Notes under the pieces: model-generated
Told to the model about the DNA's origin: nothing
What the model saw: the letters and a program-made list of their open reading frames with translations, nothing else
Databases searched by the model: none
Assembly: GCA_009693985.1 (NCBI GenBank)
Contig: SHWE01000003.1
Coordinates: forward strand, 1-64,000
Length of the DNA: 64,000 nucleotides
Direction of reading: 5' to 3'
Origin: Alphaproteobacteria bacterium
Lineage (GTDB): Bacteria; Pseudomonadota; Alphaproteobacteria; Micropepsales; Micropepsaceae
Part shown: positions 1-9,760 of the stretch, one piece after another
How positions within the stretch are numbered: the stretch's first letter is position 1
Layout of the letters: each line of letters begins with the position of its first letter
Translations under genes and position numbers: made by a program

Positions 1-98
1 CGGCAGGCGATTGGGGTCGATTTGCCATGACCCATCGCGACTTCGATCTGGCGAAGCAACGTCACAATTTGCTCCGCGCTAAACCTCTTCTTCGGCAT
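1..98 (-). CDS. IS3-family transposase OrfA, N-terminal fragment
   Basis: The minus strand from the ATG at 98 reads MPKKRFSAEQIVTLLRQIEV and continues in frame to the window edge. This is the typical opening of IS3-family OrfA: a helix-turn-helix protein that binds the IS ends and is normally fused to OrfB by programmed frameshifting. Only about 32 residues are visible. A purine-rich GGAAAGGAG lies just upstream of the ATG as a ribosome binding site. The assignment rests on the very characteristic KKRF(S/T)xEQIV start. Confidence 0.8.
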   Translation of the reverse strand, partial: MPKKRFSAEQIVTLLRQIEVAMGHGKSTPIAC

Positions 99-138
99 GA
101 CCAAGCTCCTTTCCAAGACGGTTTCTAACAAACCGCTT

Positions 139-163
139 GGTCCCAAAAAACCCGGTCAGGTCA
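139..163. repeat. Putative terminal inverted repeat of the IS3-family element
   Basis: On the minus strand this is the TG-starting outer tip of the element, about 40 bases upstream of the OrfA start. The boundary at 163 is inferred from the TG/CA dinucleotide rule of IS3 elements; the partner repeat is outside the window. Confidence 0.55.
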
Positions 164-382
164 GGGTAGCCTCCGTTCCCGGCGTCGGCCCCGGAGTAAT
201 TTCCCTTAAGTCTCCAATGGAGCTGGGAAACGAAACGGCGAGGCGGGCGAGCCCAAAACCGCCGGGCGTGAGGGGCCGGGAGCGGCACCTTTTTCAAACA
301 ATTGTGGCAGCCCCACCCGGCGCCTCACGCCGATCCCTCATGTTCCCCGCGAATCGACGCGGGCGGAAAGACCTATGTGCGG

Positions 383-2725
383 TTAAGTCCAGGTGAGGTC
401 ATGATTGCGGAAGGGCAGGTCCCGATAACGCTTCCCGGTGATCTGGAAGATGGCGTCGGCAATGTTGGATTGTATCGAGAGGCCGCGGTCGTGCCCCATG
501 CCATCCAGCCAATGCCCCGTCTTGAAGAAGGTGACGTTGATTTGCGGCGGGTCCTCATTGATGCGCGACAGCAGGAATGTGTCGAAATTGTTCTCCGCAA
601 TGCGCCCCTCCGTGACGTTGCACTCCTGATACATCGCGTCGTTGTAGAACCACGTAACCTGACCTTCGATCTGTTTTCGCACCGACAGCGGATTGACCAA
701 GCCGAAGCCTTCGTCATGCGCGACATCGACGCGCTCCAGACGCACCTTGCCGTCGCGGCTGATCGAAACGGTATGGACTTGGGCGCTGATCGTCGCATGG
801 CCGCCGGCCTCGGCTCCGCGTTCTTCCAGCGCAATGGCCCGCGCCGTGCCTTCGGGGAGCTTCGTGCCCCAGCCCGACATTTCGGCGGCAATGTCCAGCG
901 CCTTGATCATGTCCGCTCTGTAGGGAAGGTTGGTGCGCGCGATCAGCTCGCGGCGATAGAGATACGGGTCCTTGCCGGCGGCGCGGGCAAGTTCATCCAT
1001 GAAGCTCTCACGATAAAAATGTTGGGCGGGCGCGCCGACGCCGCGCCGCGTGCCGACGGGAATGTGGAAGCGCCCGCTGTGGGTCGAGAAACGGTAATTG
1101 GGCGCGAAGTAGCGCGCCGCTATGTCGAAGCCGGCGGTGGCACCAGGGGCTTCCGCATCCGTGGCTGTCCTGACGTCCATCGCGATCGGCCAGCCATCTT
1201 TATCGAGCGCGGCACGCAGCTTTGCTACGCCAATGGAGCGAAACGTCGTGTTGATGAAGTCTTCCTCGCGCGTCCACAGCAAATGGATGGGTGTGCCGCG
1301 GTTCTGGTTGGCGACGTAGATCGCCTGTTCGGCTTGCGGGCCATTGCCGTTGCGGCCGTAGCCGCCACCCAGATGGCACATGTGGAGATAGACGTTCTCT
1401 TCCGGAATACCGGTGATCTGGGCGGCGGAGCGGCGTGTTTCCTGCGGGCTCTGGTCGCCGATCCAGATGTCGACACGGTTGTCGGCGACAAGCACGGTCG
1501 CGTTTCCGGGCTCCATCCGGGCACGCGGCAGATACGGCACGGAGTACGTTGCTTCGACGATCCTGGCGGCGCTCCTGAAGACGCTGTCGCAGTCTCCGAC
1601 GTTCACGCGCACAGTGCCTGGCTCATCCAGGCTCGCTATCAGCGCTGCCCGTATGTTGGCGGTGTTCCGCGTCGCGTTCGCGGCCGGCACATCCCATTCG
1701 ATCGGCATCTTGTCGATCGCCGTTTTGGCCTGGTACCAGCTGTCGGCAATCACGGCGACGCCGCCGCCAAAAATGCGACCCCGGATCAATACCGGATCGG
1801 GGATGGGGAACTGGATCGCCGAGATGACGCCCGGCTCGTTCCGGATCCGCTCGAAATCGTAACTCTTCACCTTGCCGCCATAGACCGGGCAGGATTTGAC
1901 GGCCGCCCATTTCATGCCAGGCAAATGGACGTCGATGCCGTAGACGGCTGTGCCGGTGACTTTCGAAGGGACATCGAGATTCTTCTGCTCGGTGCCCATA
2001 AGCGTCCATTCCGACGGCGGCTTGATACGGATGCGCTGAGGGTTCGGATGAGGCGTCTCAGCCGCGAGCGAAGCGACCTTGCCATAGGTGGTGGTGCGCC
2101 CGCTTCCGCGATGGGTGATAACGCTGTTTACCGAACTCACCTCTTCGACCGGCACCGCCCACAGTTTCGCGGCCGCCAACAGCAGCCGGTCGCGCGCTTC
2201 CGCGCCGGCAAGTTGAAGATAATAGCGGCCGTCCTTGACCGACGCCGCGGCGTTGGTCCGCATGCGCCGGTAAAGACTATCCGGGATTCCTGCGAGCCCG
2301 GTCCGGTCGCGGGTGCCGAACTGGGGCTCGCCGCCGCCATTAGGATCGGTCGCGCCATTGCCCATGACGTTGAGCGTCCAGGCGGGCGCCATTTCCTTGG
2401 CGTCACGATTGGCGGACGCGTATTGCGGCCGGACCTTGCTCCAGTCGCATTGGAGTTCCTCGGCGACCATCATGGCATTGGAGGTCCACACGCCTTGGCC
2501 GAGCTCGGTCTGGGCGATACGGACCGTGACGGTATCGTCGGGCGCGACGACGACCCAGGCGTTGACTTCATCGTCGCCGGTTTCGTTGGACCATGCGGCG
2601 CCTTCCGGATTGAAGCTCTGCGCCTCTGTGCGCCGCGGAAGCCAGAAACCGATGACGAGCGCGCCTGTGACGGCGGCGGCTGTGGCGAGAAGACCGCGCC
2701 GGGAAAAATTATCGGTGATCGTCAT
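383..2725 (-). CDS. Tat-exported isoquinoline 1-oxidoreductase beta-like molybdopterin subunit
   Basis: 780-residue large subunit of the xanthine oxidase superfamily, IorB type. The start at 2725 is chosen because AGGAGG lies directly upstream and the protein then begins with a twin-arginine signal (SRRGLL near residue 9, hydrophobic stretch to about 30). Family features are present: a Q-x-ELGQGVWT motif, [12 protein letters not shown] near the middle, and the C-terminal ATGKRIRxLP-like segment ([10 protein letters not shown]). IorB proteins bind Mo-MCD and hydroxylate N-heterocycles or aldehydes with IorA as electron carrier. It overlaps the iorA-like gene by 4 bases (ATGA). Oddity: where IorB has the GxGEPG active-site glutamate, this protein reads GMGHDRG, with His at about residue 745. 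The family call is secure; substrate is unknown and activity is uncertain. Confidence 0.9.
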   Translation of the reverse strand: MTITDNFSRRGLLATAAAVTGALVIGFWLPRRTEAQSFNPEGAAWSNETGDDEVNAWVVVAPDDTVTVRIAQTELGQGVWTSNAMMVAEELQCDWSKVRPQYASANRDAKEMAPAWTLNVMGNGATDPNGGGEPQFGTRDRTGLAGIPDSLYRRMRTNAAASVKDGRYYLQLAGAEARDRLLLAAAKLWAVPVEEVSSVNSVITHRGSGRTTTYGKVASLAAETPHPNPQRIRIKPPSEWTLMGTEQKNLDVPSKVTGTAVYGIDVHLPGMKWAAVKSCPVYGGKVKSYDFERIRNEPGVISAIQFPIPDPVLIRGRIFGGGVAVIADSWYQAKTAIDKMPIEWDVPAANATRNTANIRAALIASLDEPGTVRVNVGDCDSVFRSAARIVEATYSVPYLPRARMEPGNATVLVADNRVDIWIGDQSPQETRRSAAQITGIPEENVYLHMCHLGGGYGRNGNGPQAEQAIYVANQNRGTPIHLLWTREEDFINTTFRSIGVAKLRAALDKDGWPIAMDVRTATDAEAPGATAGFDIAARYFAPNYRFSTHSGRFHIPVGTRRGVGAPAQHFYRESFMDELARAAGKDPYLYRRELIARTNLPYRADMIKALDIAAEMSGWGTKLPEGTARAIALEERGAEAGGHATISAQVHTVSISRDGKVRLERVDVAHDEGFGLVNPLSVRKQIEGQVTWFYNDAMYQECNVTEGRIAENNFDTFLLSRINEDPPQINVTFFKTGHWLDGMGHDRGLSIQSNIADAIFQITGKRYRDLPFRNHDLTWT

Positions 2726-3195
2726 AGCGCGCCTCCTCTCGCCGAAATGCTGGCGGCGGCCACGCGGATCGCCTTGCGGATGCGGTGGTAGGTGCTGCAA
2801 CGGCACGCATTGGTGATCTCGGCGTCGATCTCCGCATCGGTCGGATTTGGCCGTCTCTTAAGCAGACCCACGACGCTCATGATCATGCCCGATTGGCAGT
2901 AACCGCATTGCGGTACGTCGAGCTCCATCCAGGCGAGCTGCACGGGATGAGTGCCATCGGGCGACAGGCCTTCGATCGTCGTCACAGCCTTACCGACCGC
3001 GGCCGAGACCGGAACGCTGCACGAGCGGACGGGCCGGTCGTCGATATGCAGCGTACAGGCGCCGCATTGAGCAATGCCGCAGGTGAATTTGGTGCCCGTC
3101 AGCCGAAGCTGGTCGCGGATAACCCAGAGCAGCGGAGTTTCAGGCGCTACGTCGACCGAATGGCGAACGCCATTCACGGTCAGGTCCATTGCCAT
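2722..3195 (-). CDS. (2Fe-2S)-binding small subunit, IorA-like
   Basis: 157-residue two-[2Fe-2S] subunit of a molybdenum hydroxylase. An N-terminal plant-ferredoxin-like domain carries CGIAQCGAC and a later Cys near SCSVP. The C-terminal helical domain carries CGYCQSGM and the CRCSTY cluster motif. Length is normal for IorA/CoxS proteins. It lacks an export signal of its own, which fits IorAB-type enzymes where the small subunit is carried out with the Tat-exported large subunit (inference). It is the promoter-proximal gene of a two-gene operon. There is no FAD subunit, as expected for IorAB rather than CoxMSL enzymes; the electron acceptor is likely a cytochrome c. Confidence 0.92.
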   Translation of the reverse strand: MAMDLTVNGVRHSVDVAPETPLLWVIRDQLRLTGTKFTCGIAQCGACTLHIDDRPVRSCSVPVSAAVGKAVTTIEGLSPDGTHPVQLAWMELDVPQCGYCQSGMIMSVVGLLKRRPNPTDAEIDAEITNACRCSTYHRIRKAIRVAAASISARGGAL

Positions 3196-3289
3196 GGCGG
3201 TCCCTCGCTAATCGCTGTGCGATACACATTTCCAATCGAGCCTGCGGCACTATCTTAACAGAGCAGAGGAACCATCTCTACGCGCCCCT

Positions 3290-4405
3290 TCACTTTGTCG
3301 CTCCTGCCAGCCCAATCTCGCGGAACAGCGCATTCCAATGCCCCATCAGGTTCTCTTCCGAGAAACGCTCGCGCGCTTCGGGGGGGCGCGCGCTCATGCG
3401 GGCACGCAACGCATCATCGTCCATCAATTGCGCCATCGTGCGTGCCAGCGCCGCCACATCGCCCGGCGGCACCAAGGCGCCATCCAGCCCATCGCGGATG
3501 ATCGTGCGCGGCCCGTAATCGCAATCGAAGCTGATGGCGGGCACACCATGCGCCAGTCCTTCGATCAGCACATTCGGGCCGCCTTCGGTCGCCGAGGTCA
3601 CGGCCACCAGGGATGCGCGCCGATACCACGTGGCCATGTCGGACGCCTGACCGGGTAGGAGAACGCGCGTCTTCAGTCCGAACGCTTCGATCTGCGCTTC
3701 GAGCGCTGGCCGGCAGGGGCCTTCGCCGAGAATGACGGCAATCCAGCCGGGCCGCGCGGCGGCGATGGTGGCGAACGCGGCGATCAACGCATCGAATTGC
3801 TTCTCGGGCGACAAGCGGCCGGCGGCGATGATGATCTTCCGCAAAGGCTCCACGAAATGGTCTGGGGCCGGCCCGGGCCCGGTCGGCAACAGCGGCCACT
3901 GAACGCTCTTGGGAATCGTCACGGCGCGCCGCGCCGACGTGTTGTGTTTAAGCCAATCGCGCACCGCATCGGTCTCGCCGGTCACCGCATCGAGATACCG
4001 GTAGCTCCGGCGCCGCAGGAATTCGCCGATGGAGCGAAGCCTGTTGCGAGTGGGATCGCCGAACTCGCATCCTATCCGGCGGCAGGAGAGTCCGAGCGTG
4101 GCGAGCACCACGAACAGCGCGTAAATGCCGCCGAAGCCCACCACGACATCCGGCCGCTGCCGCACGATTTCCCGCCGCAGCGCGAGAATGGCGCGGATGA
4201 TCCGAATGGGCCCTCGTTTCGGCCCGCTCCAGCCGAGGACGATCCTGTTGATGTCCGGATGCAGCCGGTAGGCGTCCTGCGATTCATCATTTTCGGTGAT
4301 GACGGTTACCGCGTGATTCTCCTCCGCCCAACAGCGGGTATGATCGACGAGGATGCGCTGCACGCCTCCGAGCGACAGCGCGTGATAGATCGCAACGATG
4401 CGCAC
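3290..4405 (-). CDS. Glycosyltransferase family 4 protein
   Basis: 371-residue GT-B fold glycosyltransferase. The N-terminal half starts MRIVAIYHALSLGGVQRIL, the acceptor-side Rossmann opening with the GG-(V/A) loop usual in GT4. The C-terminal half has the donor-binding region: AAGRLSPEKQFDALI, ILGEGPCRPALE, then the EGGPNVLIEGLAHGVP block holding the E-x7-E motif of retaining GT4 enzymes. No signal peptide or membrane span is visible, so it acts in the cytoplasm, probably on a lipid-linked or surface saccharide. No other polysaccharide gene is nearby, so the sugar cannot be predicted. It is separated from the iorA-like gene by about 95 bases and faces the 4920 gene across a 514-base gap. 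Confidence 0.88.
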   Translation of the reverse strand: MRIVAIYHALSLGGVQRILVDHTRCWAEENHAVTVITENDESQDAYRLHPDINRIVLGWSGPKRGPIRIIRAILALRREIVRQRPDVVVGFGGIYALFVVLATLGLSCRRIGCEFGDPTRNRLRSIGEFLRRRSYRYLDAVTGETDAVRDWLKHNTSARRAVTIPKSVQWPLLPTGPGPAPDHFVEPLRKIIIAAGRLSPEKQFDALIAAFATIAAARPGWIAVILGEGPCRPALEAQIEAFGLKTRVLLPGQASDMATWYRRASLVAVTSATEGGPNVLIEGLAHGVPAISFDCDYGPRTIIRDGLDGALVPPGDVAALARTMAQLMDDDALRARMSARPPEARERFSEENLMGHWNALFREIGLAGATK

Positions 4406-4919
4406 CGGGTCTGTCCCAACGCTTTGCCGTGAAGCGCCCTATATAACAGCCGCCGGCCTGGCCCCCTGGCAGCGCCCACGGCACGGGGCTTGCTCCGTCT
4501 CCCGCAACCGGGGACCGGGAGCCGCTTATGGACGAATTATTGTATCAAAATGCCACAGAGGATGTTGCCCAAGACGCGGGCAATTCGCGCTATTCCGCTC
4601 CGCCGGAACAGAAATGGCCAGAACAAGTGTGGGGAAAAATGGATAATTTCGAACGTCTCGAATTGGAGCAACTCCGCGCTACCGCACCGCCCTTTGGACG
4701 CCGTTCCCATGTCGAGACCACGGGCTTCGGCCGCCGGGCCGGTGTCGCTCTCGCGCTTTCTCCCTCGTAGCGGGCGCAGATGCGCCACAAACAGGTCCAA
4801 CTGACAGCCTTCACGAAACGCTGAACCTCCCCTCATTGCCGCTACGCCGCCCGTTTGGGAAACAGACGGGCCGAGGTTAACATCGCACCGTCGCGGCAAG
4901 CCCCCGACGATAGAGCGAT
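4406..4919. other. 514-base intergenic region between divergent genes
   Basis: Lies between the minus-strand glycosyltransferase and the plus-strand binding-protein gene, so it should hold both promoters. An 80-codon open frame at 4528..4770 (+) has low-complexity composition, no convincing ribosome binding site and no recognisable motif; I do not call it a gene. No clear terminator, repeat or RNA structure was recognised. Confidence 0.5.
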
Positions 4920-5894
4920 ATGACGAAGCTGCGTCTCTCCCTTGCCTGCAACGATTACGACCGCACAGCAGCGCTATTCGACGGGCGCGTGACGGCCGAG
5001 GGCATCGATCTCGACCTGCATATGCTGAAGCCGCGGCAGCTTTTCCCGCGCATGCTGGACCACCAGGAATTCGACGTCGCCGAGATATCGCTGGCCTCCT
5101 ACGCCGCGCTGGTGGCGCGCGGGGACAGTCCTTTCGTCGCCATTCCGGTCATGCTCTCGAAGCTGTTCCGCCATTCCTGCATCTATGTCCGCGAAGGTTC
5201 CGGCATCGCGAAGCCCGAGGATCTGAATGGCAAACGCATCGGCACCACGCAATATGGCGCGACGGCGATCGTCTATATGAAGGGCCTGTTGCAGGACGAA
5301 TATGGTGTGAGACCTGCGGACATGAATTGGTTCATCGGCGGGCTGAACACGCCCACCGAAAAGCCCCTGATCCCGCTGAACTTGCCCAAATCCATTGCAA
5401 TCGAATTTCTTCCTACCGGCCAGACGCTGGAGAACCTGCTGGTTCAGGGCGAGCTCGATGCTTTGTTCGCGATTCTGATCCCGAAGCTGTTCCTCGATGG
5501 TAGCCCACGCATCGCGCGGCTGTTTCCCGATTATCGAAAAGCCGAAGAGGACTATTACCGCCGCACGCGGGTCTTTCCGATCATGCATACGGTCGTCATC
5601 CGCAAGGAGATCGCCCGCGACAATCCCTGGGTGGCGCGCCGCCTCTATCGCGCCTTCTCCGCTGCGCGTGATCTCGCGATGGAGCCGCTCTACGACACCG
5701 ATGCGCTGATGGTGGCGCTTCCCTGGTTGATAAGCCATATAGAGGAGTCGCGGCGCGTGTTCGGCGAGGACATTTGGTCTTACGGAGTCGAGCCGAACTT
5801 CGCGTCGCTCGACGCCCTTTGCCGTTACGTGCACGAGCAGGGGCTGGCGCCGAGGCGTGTCGCACCCGCTGAGCTATTCATGCCGGTGGATTAG
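4920..5894 (+). CDS. NMT1/4,5-dihydroxyphthalate decarboxylase-like binding-fold protein
   Basis: 324-residue protein starting MTKLRLSLACNDYDRT, the usual opening of the Pht5-like branch of the periplasmic-binding-protein type-2 fold, annotated either as 4,5-dihydroxyphthalate decarboxylase or as ABC substrate-binding protein. Internal segments KPEDLNGKRIGTTQYGATA and FLPTGQTLENLLVQGELDA fit the NMT1/SsuA-like core. There is no signal peptide, so a cytoplasmic enzyme is as likely as a transport component; no permease or ATPase of the matching type is adjacent. Its 3' end overlaps the convergent 5891 gene by 4 bases. Specific substrate is not predictable; a link to aromatic acid metabolism is suggested only by the general content of the window. 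Confidence 0.75.
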   Translation: MTKLRLSLACNDYDRTAALFDGRVTAEGIDLDLHMLKPRQLFPRMLDHQEFDVAEISLASYAALVARGDSPFVAIPVMLSKLFRHSCIYVREGSGIAKPEDLNGKRIGTTQYGATAIVYMKGLLQDEYGVRPADMNWFIGGLNTPTEKPLIPLNLPKSIAIEFLPTGQTLENLLVQGELDALFAILIPKLFLDGSPRIARLFPDYRKAEEDYYRRTRVFPIMHTVVIRKEIARDNPWVARRLYRAFSAARDLAMEPLYDTDALMVALPWLISHIEESRRVFGEDIWSYGVEPNFASLDALCRYVHEQGLAPRRVAPAELFMPVD

Positions 5895-6778
5895 AAATTG
5901 GCCTTGTCCGCCTGCGGGATGGCAACGGATTCCGATCCGAAATAGGAGAACGGATTTTCCGCGCAGGACATCTCGTTGAGCGGCCCGGCGGCGGAAGAGG
6001 ACGACACTGCATTGACGGGAACATTGTTCTCGGCGACGCCCGGCTCGACGCGCCGCCAGCGCTGGATCGCGTTCCACGGCATGGTGAAGGCGCCGGGGTC
6101 ATCGACATGGATGCTCACTTCCATCGTCTTGCCGCCGTCGATCATGCGGAAGCGCTCGACGATGTGCAGCTTCTCGGTGTGCGGCGTGTAGAACCCGTCC
6201 ATATAGGTCTTGGTGTTGAACCCGATCGTGTCGACCACCAGCGTATCGCCCTCGTAATGGCCGATCGATTCGCCGAACCATGACGGCTTCGGATTCGTCG
6301 AATGCTTGTCGGTGAGATAGATACGGCGCACCTGATGGTCGCCCTGCCAGATCATCACGACTTCCGTCGGTCCTTGGACGATGAAGATCGGATGGATCAC
6401 ATGCAGCACGAAAGCCGGGCCGGTGGGCCAGCAATTCGCCTGACGGCTCGTCCCGCCCTTGCCGGATTGCACAAGCTCGCGCTGCTTACGCAATTCCTCG
6501 CGCGCCCAGGGTTGCAAAATGGGCGCGTTGAGATCGGCCAAGGCGATGGTCGGCTGCCGGCCGGTGCGGCGGAATTCCTCATTGGTGACGCGCGGAAATT
6601 TGGGGTCCTGGCCGACGGGCCCGGCGCCGCGCGGCGGTGCCATGAAGTCGCCGCCCAGCGAAATCCAGCCGACGCTCGGGTTGGGCGAAAAATTCGGCGG
6701 TGAAGCCGGCGCGGCCCATGCGGCGCCGAGGCAGAGGAACGAGACGGCGGCCATCGTCTGCAACGAAAATCCGGACAT
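5891..6778 (-). CDS. Exported protein of the nine-member PSWxGES paralogous family (copy 1)
   Basis: 295 residues with an N-terminal signal peptide (hydrophobic to about residue 23, cleavage near AWAAPA). It belongs to an uncharacterised family present nine times in this window. Visible family features: NPSVGW near the mature N-terminus, ILQPWAREEL, a first cysteine in NCWPTG, PKPSWFGESIGHYEGDTLVV, HTEKLHIVERFRMIDGGK, a second cysteine in CAEN, and an aromatic C-terminal end (KANF, a variant of the usual PDF). The two invariant cysteines could form a disulfide in the periplasm. It has an extra Ser/Ala-rich insertion before CAEN, shared with its neighbour at 6791, with which it forms a tandem pair 12 bases apart. 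No catalytic signature known to me; function unknown. Confidence 0.85.
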   Translation of the reverse strand: MSGFSLQTMAAVSFLCLGAAWAAPASPPNFSPNPSVGWISLGGDFMAPPRGAGPVGQDPKFPRVTNEEFRRTGRQPTIALADLNAPILQPWAREELRKQRELVQSGKGGTSRQANCWPTGPAFVLHVIHPIFIVQGPTEVVMIWQGDHQVRRIYLTDKHSTNPKPSWFGESIGHYEGDTLVVDTIGFNTKTYMDGFYTPHTEKLHIVERFRMIDGGKTMEVSIHVDDPGAFTMPWNAIQRWRRVEPGVAENNVPVNAVSSSSAAGPLNEMSCAENPFSYFGSESVAIPQADKANF

Positions 6779-6790
6779 CGTCAGCGCTCC

Positions 6791-7690
6791 TCAGAAATAG
6801 GGCTTCTCCGCTTGCGGTATCGGGTAGGCATCGACGGCGCCGAACAGCGCATTCGGATTCTCGGCGCAGCTCGATTCGAGCATCGGCCCGGCATCGCCGG
6901 TGGACGACACCGCGTTGAGCGCTTCGGTCGCTTCGGCGACGCCGGGCTCCGAACGCCGATAGCGCTGCATCGCGTTCCACGGCGTCGTGAAGGCGCCCGG
7001 ATCCTCGACGTGAACGTTCACTTCGAGCGTCTTGCCGCCGTCGATCATGCGGAAGCGCTCGATCACGTGCAGTATTTCGGTGTGGGGCGTGCGAGAACTG
7101 TCGATGAAGGTGCGCGGGTTGACGCCGATCGTATCGACCACCAGCGTATCGCCTTCGTAATGACCGACGGACTCGCCGTAATCGGAAACCTTTGGATTCG
7201 CCGAATGGCGCACGTCCAGATAGATGTGGCGGACTTGATGATCGGCCTGCCAGATCATCAGCACTTCTTTGGGTGCTTGCACGAAATAGACGGGCTGCAC
7301 CGGATAAAGCAGGAAGCCGGGCACGCCGATGGGCCAGCAGCTCGCTTGCCGGCTATAGACGGATTTTCCGGCCACCACGTCGGCGTTATGTTTGCGCATC
7401 TGCTCGCGCGCCCAGGGTTGCAGGATCGGATTACTCAGATCGCCGACCGGAAATGTCGGTTGCGCGCCGCGTTCGCGCAAATCGTTATTGTTGGCGCGCG
7501 GACGGCCAGGATCGAATCGCACCGGCCCGGGGCCCGAGGACGGCGGAAGGAATTGCGCGCCGGCGGCGATCCAGCCGACGCTCGGATTGGGCGCGAAGTC
7601 GGGCGCGCCAACGCTCGGCGCGCCGAACGCGGCACCCAAGCACAGCATCCCGCTAGTTGCGCTCAAAAGCACGGACGCGAATCTGGACAT
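6791..7690 (-). CDS. Exported protein of the PSWxGES paralogous family (copy 2)
   Basis: 299 residues, signal peptide with a cleavage site near FGAPSVGA. It is most similar by eye to the next gene on this strand (5891), including the acidic/Ser insertion before the second cysteine, so the pair looks like a local duplication. Conserved blocks: SCWPIGVPGF, YGESVGHYEGDTLVVDTIG, RTPHTEILHVIERFRMIDGGK, CAEN and terminal KPYF. The normally conserved PSW is altered to VSD in this copy. Upstream lies the peptide ABC transporter operon on the same strand, with only about 35 bases between, so the pair may be co-transcribed with it. Function unknown. Confidence 0.85.
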   Translation of the reverse strand: MSRFASVLLSATSGMLCLGAAFGAPSVGAPDFAPNPSVGWIAAGAQFLPPSSGPGPVRFDPGRPRANNNDLRERGAQPTFPVGDLSNPILQPWAREQMRKHNADVVAGKSVYSRQASCWPIGVPGFLLYPVQPVYFVQAPKEVLMIWQADHQVRHIYLDVRHSANPKVSDYGESVGHYEGDTLVVDTIGVNPRTFIDSSRTPHTEILHVIERFRMIDGGKTLEVNVHVEDPGAFTTPWNAMQRYRRSEPGVAEATEALNAVSSTGDAGPMLESSCAENPNALFGAVDAYPIPQAEKPYF

Positions 7691-7725
7691 GGTCCCCTTC
7701 GCCTAGGCCCGCGCGAACGATAGCA

Positions 7726-8724
7726 CTAAATCTCGTCCTTGCGGATGCAGGCGGCGAGATGGCCGGGATGGAAATTGGGGTTCGATGCCGCCAAGGGCTC
7801 CAAGGGCGGCACGATGGTGCGGCAGGCGGGAATCGCGAACGGGCAGCGCGGATGAAACGGACATCCGGGCGGCGGCGAAATCGCGCTCGGGGTCTCGCCA
7901 CGCACTGGCACGACATCCCGGCGCTGCTTCGGATCGGGCACCGGAATCGCCGCGATCAGCGCGCGCGTATAGGGATGGGCGGGCTTGTCGAAAATACGCT
8001 CGGCCGGGCCGGTCTCGACGATGCGGCCGAGATACATGATCGCGATGGAATCGCTGACATGCTCCACCACCGAAAGATCGTGGCTGATGAAGATATAGGT
8101 CAGGTTCCGTTCGCGCTGGAGGCGCACCATCAGGTTCAGAACCTGGCTGCGCACCGAGACGTCGAGCGCGGAAACCGGTTCGTCGGCGATGACGAGCTTG
8201 GGATCGAGCGCGAGCGCCCGCGCGATGCCGATGCGCTGGCGCTGGCCGCCGGAGAATTCGTGCGGATAGCGCTCTAGCATCTCGCCGGTGAGCCCGACCG
8301 TCTCCAATAGCGCGCGCACCTTCTCGATCTGCTCCGCCTTGGTGCCGAGTTTGTGGACGAGCAGCGGTTCGCGCACGATCTCGCCGACCGTCATGCGCGG
8401 ATTGAGCGAGGAATAAGGGTCCTGGAAGATCACCTGGATTTCGCGGCGCAAGCGGAACAGCTCGGCTTTCGAGGCGGTGGCGATGTCCTTGCCTTCGAAG
8501 AAGACGTGGCCTTCGGTCGGCTCTTCGAGCCGCATGATGTTGCGCCCGAGCGTCGATTTTCCGCAGCCCGATTCGCCGACCAGCCCGAGCGTCTCGCCTT
8601 CCTTGACGGTGAGGTTGACGCCGTCGACCGCGCGCACATCGCCGATCTTGGCGCCGAAGACGCCGCCGCGCACCGGATAATATTTCTTCAGGCCTTCGAC
8701 GACGAGAAGCGGCGTGTCGCTCAC
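7726..8724 (-). CDS. Peptide ABC transporter ATP-binding protein (DppF/OppF-like)
   Basis: 332-residue ATPase with Walker [11 protein letters not shown]-loop, signature [15 protein letters not shown], Walker [13 protein letters not shown] and switch His in FISHDLSVV. The C-terminal oligopeptide extension ([10 protein letters not shown]) typical of OppF/DppF is present. The GTG start overlaps the stop of the upstream ATPase by 4 bases. It is the last of five genes of a peptide importer and would energise uptake together with the 8721 product. The transporter resembles YejABEF, where these two ATPases are fused; here they are separate proteins. Confidence 0.93.
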   Translation of the reverse strand: MSDTPLLVVEGLKKYYPVRGGVFGAKIGDVRAVDGVNLTVKEGETLGLVGESGCGKSTLGRNIMRLEEPTEGHVFFEGKDIATASKAELFRLRREIQVIFQDPYSSLNPRMTVGEIVREPLLVHKLGTKAEQIEKVRALLETVGLTGEMLERYPHEFSGGQRQRIGIARALALDPKLVIADEPVSALDVSVRSQVLNLMVRLQRERNLTYIFISHDLSVVEHVSDSIAIMYLGRIVETGPAERIFDKPAHPYTRALIAAIPVPDPKQRRDVVPVRGETPSAISPPPGCPFHPRCPFAIPACRTIVPPLEPLAASNPNFHPGHLAACIRKDEI

Positions 8725-9719
8725 GGTTCTTCTCCCGTGACCGGATAGTGGCAGGCGACGAGGCCGCCATCATAGGGGTGCAATTGCGGGTCTTCGCTGA
8801 AGCAGCGTTTCTGCTCGGCTTCGGAAAGGCGCTTGCGCTTCCAGCAGCGGTCGGCGAAGCGGCAGAAATCCGGCGGGTTAAGAAGCGAGGGCACCACCCC
8901 TTCGATGGTCGGAAGCTCCGCCTTCTTGGGCGTGTCTTTGCGCGGTAGACTTCTCAGCAGGCCCTTGGTGTAGGGATGACGGGGCCGCTCGAAGATGTCG
9001 ATGACATTGTCCTGCTCGACGACGCGGCCGGCATACATCACGGCGACCTCGTCGCACATCTCCGCCACCACGCCCATATCGTGGGTGATGAAGAGGACGG
9101 CGGCGCCGGTGCGCTTCTGAAGCTCGCGGATGAGTTGAAGGATCTGCGCCTGGATCGTCACGTCGAGCGCGGTGGTCGGTTCGTCGGCGATTAGGAGCTT
9201 GGGTTCGGTGAGAAGCGCCATCGCGATCATCACGCGTTGCTTCATGCCGCCGGAAAGCTCGTGCGGATAGCTGGTCAGCCTTGTCGCGGGGTCGGGAATG
9301 CCGACGGTCGTGAGCATTTCGATCGAACGGGCGCGCGCGACTTGCTTGTCCATGCCGAAACGCAGTTTCAGCACTTCGCCCATCTGCTTCTCGACCGTGA
9401 ACACCGGATTGAGCGATGTCATCGGGTCCTGGAAGATCATCGCGATGTCCTTGCCGCGGATTTTCGGCAGCTGCTCGCGTGGGAGCTTGAGGATGTCGGT
9501 GCCGTTAAAGCGGATTTCGCCGCCCATGATGCGTCCCGGCGGGCTCGGCACCAGACGCAGGATCGACGTCGCCGTCACGCTCTTGCCACAGCCGGATTCG
9601 CCGACAAGCCCGAGCGTACGCCCCGCATCGATGGCGCAGGAGACGCCGTCGACCGCACGCACAAGGCCGACCTCGGTGTCGAAGCCGACCTTCAGATTGT
9701 CGATTTCAAGCAGCGCCAA
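8721..9719 (-). CDS. Peptide ABC transporter ATP-binding protein (DppD/OppD-like)
   Basis: 332 residues with Walker A GESGCGKS, signature [15 protein letters not shown], Walker [13 protein letters not shown] and switch His in FITHDMGVV, followed by the OppD-type C-terminal Cys-containing segment ([10 protein letters not shown]). The start is a TTG preceded by GAGGGG five bases upstream; no ATG gives a full-length N-terminus. It overlaps the following ATPase gene by 4 bases and follows the binding-protein gene by about 40 bases. Acts at the cytoplasmic face of the importer. Confidence 0.93.
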   Translation of the reverse strand: MALLEIDNLKVGFDTEVGLVRAVDGVSCAIDAGRTLGLVGESGCGKSVTATSILRLVPSPPGRIMGGEIRFNGTDILKLPREQLPKIRGKDIAMIFQDPMTSLNPVFTVEKQMGEVLKLRFGMDKQVARARSIEMLTTVGIPDPATRLTSYPHELSGGMKQRVMIAMALLTEPKLLIADEPTTALDVTIQAQILQLIRELQKRTGAAVLFITHDMGVVAEMCDEVAVMYAGRVVEQDNVIDIFERPRHPYTKGLLRSLPRKDTPKKAELPTIEGVVPSLLNPPDFCRFADRCWKRKRLSEAEQKRCFSEDPQLHPYDGGLVACHYPVTGEEP

Positions 9720-9760
9720 GTTCGCCCCTCAATGTGCGCGGCAGTGTTGATGCAATGCGC

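Larger units (their letters stand above)
1..163 (-). mobile_element. IS3-family insertion sequence, left-end fragment running off the window
   Basis: Contains the first codons of an IS3-type transposase OrfA (1..98), a short leader, and a likely terminal inverted repeat ending at 163. Read on the minus strand the outer end begins TGACCTGACC and continues into a T/G-rich run, as expected for an IS3 tip that starts with TG. The rest of the element lies to the left of the window, so the second end, OrfB and target-site duplication cannot be checked. It sits about 220 bases downstream of the iorB-like stop codon and does not interrupt a recognisable gene. Confidence 0.75.

Noticed and set aside
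346-363. Six-bp stem CCCGCG/CGCGGG after the iorB-like stop
   Set aside because: Short stem without a T-run on either side; not convincing as a terminator.
302-2791. 829-codon open frame on the plus strand opposite the iorB-like gene
   Set aside because: Mirror frame of a high-GC gene: low-complexity Arg/Ala/Gly-rich translation, no motifs, while the minus-strand frame has clear family signatures and a ribosome binding site.
4528-4770. 80-codon frame in the 4.4-4.9 kb gap
   Set aside because: No good ribosome binding site, no similarity to a known family, and mixed composition; the gap is better explained as a divergent promoter region.
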